A DNA stretch of 26,252 nt from Butyricicoccus_A sp964387535 (lineage in GTDB: Bacteria > Bacillota > Clostridia > Oscillospirales > Butyricicoccaceae). Where the stretch lies: the NCBI GenBank assembly GCA_964387535.1, contig CAYLXH010000011.1:1-26252 (forward strand), in the 5' to 3' direction. Below the pieces are notes generated by a model. It was given only the letters and a program-made list of their open reading frames with translations, did no database searches and had not been told where the DNA came from. This document shows, piece by piece, positions 23,479-26,252 of the stretch. Within the stretch, counting starts at the first letter, position 1; each line of letters opens with the position of its first letter. The translations under genes were made by a program, and so were the position numbers.

Positions 23479-23754
23479 TCAGTCCTCAAAATCCAACTGA
23501 TCGGCAAAGCGTTCTTTGAATATCTCATAAACACTGTTGAGAATCTCTTCGTCGTCTACTGCGACGTAATTTTCAAGCTCTCCGTCGGATTCCACTGCTA
23601 AAATCACAGCTTCGCAGTCAATATCTTCTACCGGAAGAAGAACGACATATTCGGTGTTCTCATATACGATGCTGTCTACACATTCGTACTCGACTTCGTT
23701 GCCGTCGTCATCGATCAGTGTCAGGACGCCATCCATATTCTCCATATTATCCAT
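23479..23754 (-). CDS. DUF1292 protein (YrzB-like)
   Basis: A 91-residue, strongly acidic protein of the DUF1292 family, recognised by the pattern LTLIDDDGNEVEYE, VDSIVYENTEYVVLLP and the acidic segment with VAVDDEEILNSVYEIF. No function is established. AGGAAAGGA lies upstream of the ATG. It is usually next to alaS, yqgF or ribosome-related genes in other Firmicutes; here it follows a tautomerase gene by 24 bases, and the two appear co-transcribed. Confidence 0.88.
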   Translation of the reverse strand: MDNMENMDGVLTLIDDDGNEVEYECVDSIVYENTEYVVLLPVEDIDCEAVILAVESDGELENYVAVDDEEILNSVYEIFKERFADQLDFED

Positions 23755-23778
23755 AAGTATTCAGTCCTTTCCTCAGGG

Positions 23779-24123
23779 TTAATACAGGCTGCCTCGTGTG
23801 CCCCACTCGTCATAGGAGGCAAAGGTAATGTAAACCTGTTTTGCTGTCATACCGCACTCTTTTTCCAACAGCTGAAAGATTGCTTCTGTCATAACCTTTT
23901 TGTCGTCAAATGCAGCATCTCCATACATGCGAACGTCGACAAAAGCTCCATTTTCCAGCGGGCTTCCGCCCATGTAAAGCGTATGACCGTCTGTAATATC
24001 GACCATCAACGCCTTTTCTTTTTTTCCTGGAATCAAGGTGATTGCCTGTCCCAGGCCGGTCTTGATTGCATCCTTTTGGTCCGTCGTCAATGTACCGGCG
24101 GCATTTACAGAAATAAATGGCAT
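23779..24123 (-). CDS. MIF-like tautomerase
   Basis: A 114-residue protein of the macrophage-migration-inhibitory-factor / phenylpyruvate tautomerase family. The catalytic Pro2 (exposed after Met removal) is in MPFISV, and the C-terminal segment VYITFASYDEWGTRGSLY matches the MIF trimer-interface strand and tail. Size matches MIF. Physiological substrate in bacteria is unknown. It is the first gene of a two-gene unit with DUF1292 and has a clear promoter flanked by an inverted repeat. Confidence 0.88.
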   Translation of the reverse strand: MPFISVNAAGTLTTDQKDAIKTGLGQAITLIPGKKEKALMVDITDGHTLYMGGSPLENGAFVDVRMYGDAAFDDKKVMTEAIFQLLEKECGMTAKQVYITFASYDEWGTRGSLY

Positions 24124-24147
24124 GGTAAATCCAACCTTTCTTATTGT

Positions 24148-24190
24148 GATACTTGTATTATACCGTTCCTGGGTCCGTCACGCAAGTATC
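24148..24190 (-). promoter_or_regulatory. Promoter of the tautomerase operon within an 8-base inverted repeat
   Basis: On the minus strand, TTGCGT (24185-24180) and TATAAT (24162-24157) are 17 bases apart. GATACTTG (24148-24155) and CAAGTATC (24183-24190) form a perfect 8-base inverted repeat whose arms sit over the -35 edge and near the predicted start. Confidence 0.65.
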
Positions 24191-24273
24191 AGATGGTTTC
24201 TGTCAGTATCTTTGTTCTGTTTTTTAACCGTTTGTAAACTTTTGTCTGATCCCTGCTCATATCGTCGAGAATA

Positions 24274-24282
24274 TGGTAAAAT
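24274..24282 (+). promoter_or_regulatory. Extended -10 promoter of the alpha/beta hydrolase gene
   Basis: TGG-TAAAAT (24274-24282) is an extended -10. The -35 (TGCTCA at 24254-24259, 17 bases upstream) is poor. Confidence 0.5.
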
Positions 24283-24305
24283 AGTAGCGCAGAGGAGGTG
24301 GAATT

Positions 24306-25250
24306 ATGGATATTCGTTGTACTCAGAGTATGTATCCCAGTACAAACGGAAAAGCAGCTATCTCCTACTATGTGTTCTGCCCGGTGGATACTGTGCCGCG
24401 TGGTATTATTCAGATTTCACATGGTATGTGTGAATATATTTCCCGTTACACGAAATTTGCCAAATACTTGTGTTCTTTGGGATATATTGTGTGCGGCAAT
24501 GATCACCTTGGACATGGTTTGTCGGTTCCGCCCGGCGGAGCGCTTGGATTTTTTGGACAAAAAAACGGTTGGAGCGTTCTCATTGATGACCTGGTGACAT
24601 TAACGGATCGAATGAAAAAACAGTGGCCGGATTTGCCATATTTCCTATTCGGTCATTCCATGGGAGCAATGGTGGCTCGGCTGTATTTGACCCGATATGC
24701 AGATAAGCTGGATGGCTGTATTTTGAGCGGCACACCATCTAACCGCGCCATGACGGGAGTTGCCATTTCCATGTCGAACTCGGTGATTCATTCTCATGGG
24801 CCAATGTATCGGAGCTGTGTGCTGAACAATCTGGTGACGGGGCGGTACAATGCGCGGATTGATCATCCGGCTACACCGTTTGATTGGCTGACCCGCGACC
24901 GCACCACGGTAGCGCTGTATCAGTCGGATGCCAAGTGCAATTTTATTTTTACTGCAGCAGGCTTCCGGGATCTGTTTCGTCTGGTACAGCACTGTTCGTC
25001 TTCTCATTGCGCAAATTCTGTAGCAAAACGAATTCCATTGCTGTTTATTTCTGGGATGGCAGATCCTGTGGGGAGCTATGGATTGGGTGTTCGGCGTATT
25101 GCGTCTATTTATAAATCAGCTGGTTTTTCCGACATCACTTTGCACCTGTATCCGGATTGTCGGCATGAGGTGCTGAACGAGCTGAACCGGGATGAAGTTT
25201 ATCAGGATGTAGCCGAATGGCTGGAAAATCATCTGCCTGATCAGCCATAG
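24306..25250 (+). CDS. Alpha/beta hydrolase, monoacylglycerol lipase / lysophospholipase-like
   Basis: A 314-residue alpha/beta hydrolase of the Hydrolase_4 (monoacylglycerol lipase) type. Motifs are the oxyanion HGMCEYISRY (39-48), DHLGHG (66-71), nucleophile elbow GHSMG (Ser118), acid SGMADPVG (Asp253) and base CRHEVLNE (His287), giving a complete triad. Substrate is likely an acylglycerol or lysophospholipid ester, by family only. No signal peptide is seen, so it is cytoplasmic. AGAGGAGGTGG precedes the ATG. It is monocistronic with a shared terminator downstream. Confidence 0.92.
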   Translation: MDIRCTQSMYPSTNGKAAISYYVFCPVDTVPRGIIQISHGMCEYISRYTKFAKYLCSLGYIVCGNDHLGHGLSVPPGGALGFFGQKNGWSVLIDDLVTLTDRMKKQWPDLPYFLFGHSMGAMVARLYLTRYADKLDGCILSGTPSNRAMTGVAISMSNSVIHSHGPMYRSCVLNNLVTGRYNARIDHPATPFDWLTRDRTTVALYQSDAKCNFIFTAAGFRDLFRLVQHCSSSHCANSVAKRIPLLFISGMADPVGSYGLGVRRIASIYKSAGFSDITLHLYPDCRHEVLNELNRDEVYQDVAEWLENHLPDQP

Positions 25251-25263
25251 AATAGAAAAAAAG

Positions 25264-25314
25264 ATGACCTTCTGTTGCTGGACGTTACAGTCTAGCTGCT
25301 GAAGGTCATTTTTG
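25264..25314. terminator. Bidirectional terminator between the lipase-like and HAD genes
   Basis: ATGACCTTC (25264-25272) pairs with GAAGGTCAT (25301-25309). Inside, GCTGGAC pairs with GTCTAGC around a 6-base loop. A T run follows on each strand. Confidence 0.8.
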
Positions 25315-25327
25315 GTGTAATGGCCTG

Positions 25328-25978
25328 TTACCTGTTTTCGTGAGCCAGATCCAGTGCATGGACCATGCGGGGAATGGAAGAAACAGAAGGAGCGTGCGGG
25401 TAATCACCTTGGACGGTGCCAAGGCCGTATTCAACAAACAGAAAGGGAATCTCGGCATCACGGCAGGCATCGGCGTCTCCCTGAGTGTCTCCGATATATA
25501 GGACGTTGTGTAAATGGTTTCGCTTCATCAGTTCGCGGATCGTAACGCTTTTGGGAGCTTTTGTGTCTTCATAACACATGTAATCCGAAAAATATGAGGT
25601 CAGTTTACCAGTAGACAACATGATTTCAATATAGCCAAACTGACAATTTGACACAATAAACAAGGGATATGTGCGGGATAATTCTTGGATCATTTCCAAT
25701 ACACCATCATAAATGCGGCCTGGATGCTCACGAAGATATTGGATCTCGCGACGAAAGCATTCCTCGCCCAATTCCATGGCTTTCTGCGCCGGAACGGTTG
25801 GAAAAAGAGCGATGCACAGTTCTTTCATCGTCCGACCAAACAGTTGCTTGAGCTCATCTGCCGGCATAGCAATCGCATGCCCGGTTAGCTCAATACTGGC
25901 CTGATTCCACCCTTCGATCACCGAATCGCAGGCATCCCATAAGGTCCCATCCACATCAAAAATGATTCCATCAAACAT
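25328..25978 (-). CDS. HAD hydrolase, family IA phosphatase-like
   Basis: A 216-residue HAD phosphatase: DVDGT (nucleophile Asp8, Asp10), VSN (Ser110-Asn111), Lys143 in KAPKSV, and GDTQGD (163-168). A C1 helical cap occupies roughly residues 15-85. The substrate is unknown. GGAGGAATATCA precedes the ATG. It has its own promoter and is not part of an operon with the neighbouring genes. It differs clearly from the HAD protein at 17448. Confidence 0.88.
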   Translation of the reverse strand: MFDGIIFDVDGTLWDACDSVIEGWNQASIELTGHAIAMPADELKQLFGRTMKELCIALFPTVPAQKAMELGEECFRREIQYLREHPGRIYDGVLEMIQELSRTYPLFIVSNCQFGYIEIMLSTGKLTSYFSDYMCYEDTKAPKSVTIRELMKRNHLHNVLYIGDTQGDADACRDAEIPFLFVEYGLGTVQGDYPHAPSVSSIPRMVHALDLAHENR

Positions 25979-26013
25979 TGATATTCCTCCATGATTGCTG
26001 TTCCTTTGACCTT

Positions 26014-26042
26014 AGTATACTGCATAGGAAGAATCCGTGCAA
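26014..26042 (-). promoter_or_regulatory. SigA-type promoter of the second HAD gene
   Basis: On the minus strand, TTGCAC (26042-26037) and TATACT (26019-26014) are separated by 17 bases. It begins just after the stop codon at 26049 of the fragment to the right. Confidence 0.8.
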
Positions 26043-26048
26043 GGGATC

Positions 26049-26252
26049 TCACTGGCAACTGCGAAGAACATCACGGAGGACCGCTGCCGCCGCCGCTTGG
26101 GGATTGGAAGCGCCGCCGGAGAGAAAAATCTCTCCCATCGTGTCGGAGGTAAAACAGATCCCTTTGTTTTTGCCCTGAATCGTGTATAATGGGTTGTCAT
26201 GAGTGCTACCCTTATGTCAATACTTTTGCACACGCCTGTTGCTGATACATTT
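26049..26252 (-). pseudogene. C-terminal part of a homoserine dehydrogenase-like protein, frame apparently broken
   Basis: On the minus strand, 49 codons from about 26198 to a TGA at 26051-26049 read as a convincing C-terminus: NPLYTIQGKNKGI, then SDTMGEIFLSGGAS and AAAAAVLRDVLRSC. This resembles the end of homoserine dehydrogenases (HPL...V.G..NAI, then D..G...GPGAG...TASA). No start codon with a binding site fits this frame, and it meets a TGA at 26219-26217. A second frame (NVSATGVCKSIDIRVAL) enters from the window edge, so a one-base indel near 26198-26206 would join them. A sequencing error, a true pseudogene, or two unrelated frames remain possible. Confidence 0.35.

Noticed and set aside
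26118..26135. Hairpin GGAGAGA-AAAA-TCTCTCC as a terminator
   Set aside because: It has no U tract on either strand and falls inside the protein-like frame at 26049-26198.
26012..26233. A 73-codon minus-strand frame over the HAD promoter
   Set aside because: Its Arg/Pro-rich translation looks like an out-of-frame reading of the adjacent homoserine-dehydrogenase-like frame, and it runs through a strong promoter.
26185..26252. Plus-strand TATAAT at 26185 followed by an ATG at 26199 as a new gene start
   Set aside because: The ATG is almost at the predicted transcription start with no binding site, there is no good -35, and it is antisense to a better frame.

Overview
This window looks like a chromosomal segment of a low-to-moderate GC Firmicute, most likely class Clostridia (inferred, perhaps Oscillospirales). 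The reasons are strong AGGAGG-type ribosome binding sites, near-consensus SigA promoters, many hairpin-plus-U-tract terminators, an ATP-type PEP carboxykinase, a mixed-type 6-phosphofructokinase with a GGNGT motif, an orphan RsmH paralogue with an N-terminal extension, and small Clostridia-type families (DUF1292, DUF3267, PflX-like radical SAM). There are no rRNA or tRNA genes, IS elements, phage genes or CRISPR arrays. It reads as housekeeping and metabolic DNA in short one- to three-gene transcription units on both strands.

Layout. 1-282 (-): start of purC. 542-3825 (+): orphan rsmH-like methyltransferase, then ppk1. 3924-4346 (+): YbgC-type thioesterase, ending at a terminator shared with the convergent trkA-trkH potassium uptake operon (4404-7221, -). 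7488-9194 (+): DUF3267 membrane zincin and hemB. 9567-11594 (+): 6-phosphofructokinase and a carbon-nitrogen hydrolase. 11676-13249 (-): pckA, interrupted by a run of 10 N. 13654-15483 (-): VanY-like D,D-carboxypeptidase and a PflX-like radical SAM protein. 15641-17332 (+): adenine deaminase, divergent from the radical SAM gene. 17448-19805 (-): a three-gene unit read as glycosyl-hydrolase-like protein, FeMo-cofactor-binding-like protein and HAD phosphatase. 19998-21528 (+): acyl-ACP thioesterase followed by an MNT/HEPN pair. 21636-22589 (+): PfkB sugar kinase. 22755-23408 (+): lipoprotein. 23479-24123 (-): MIF-like tautomerase and DUF1292 protein. 24306-25250 (+): monoacylglycerol lipase-like hydrolase. 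25328-25978 (-): second HAD hydrolase. 26049-26252 (-): apparent C-terminus of a homoserine-dehydrogenase-like protein whose frame seems broken.

How the genes relate. Several act in central metabolism: two sugar-phosphate kinases, PEP carboxykinase, polyphosphate kinase, purine synthesis (purC) and adenine salvage (ade). Others serve the envelope or lipids: VanY-like peptidase, acyl-ACP thioesterase, acylglycerol lipase-like hydrolase, lipoprotein, and the potassium transporter. I see no single new system. The points most worth a second look are the MNT/HEPN pair with a degraded nucleotidyltransferase site in a lipid-thioesterase operon, the hairpin at the predicted 5' end of the trkAH transcript, inverted repeats over two promoters, the pckA gap that looks like only two missing bases, and the broken gene at the right edge.
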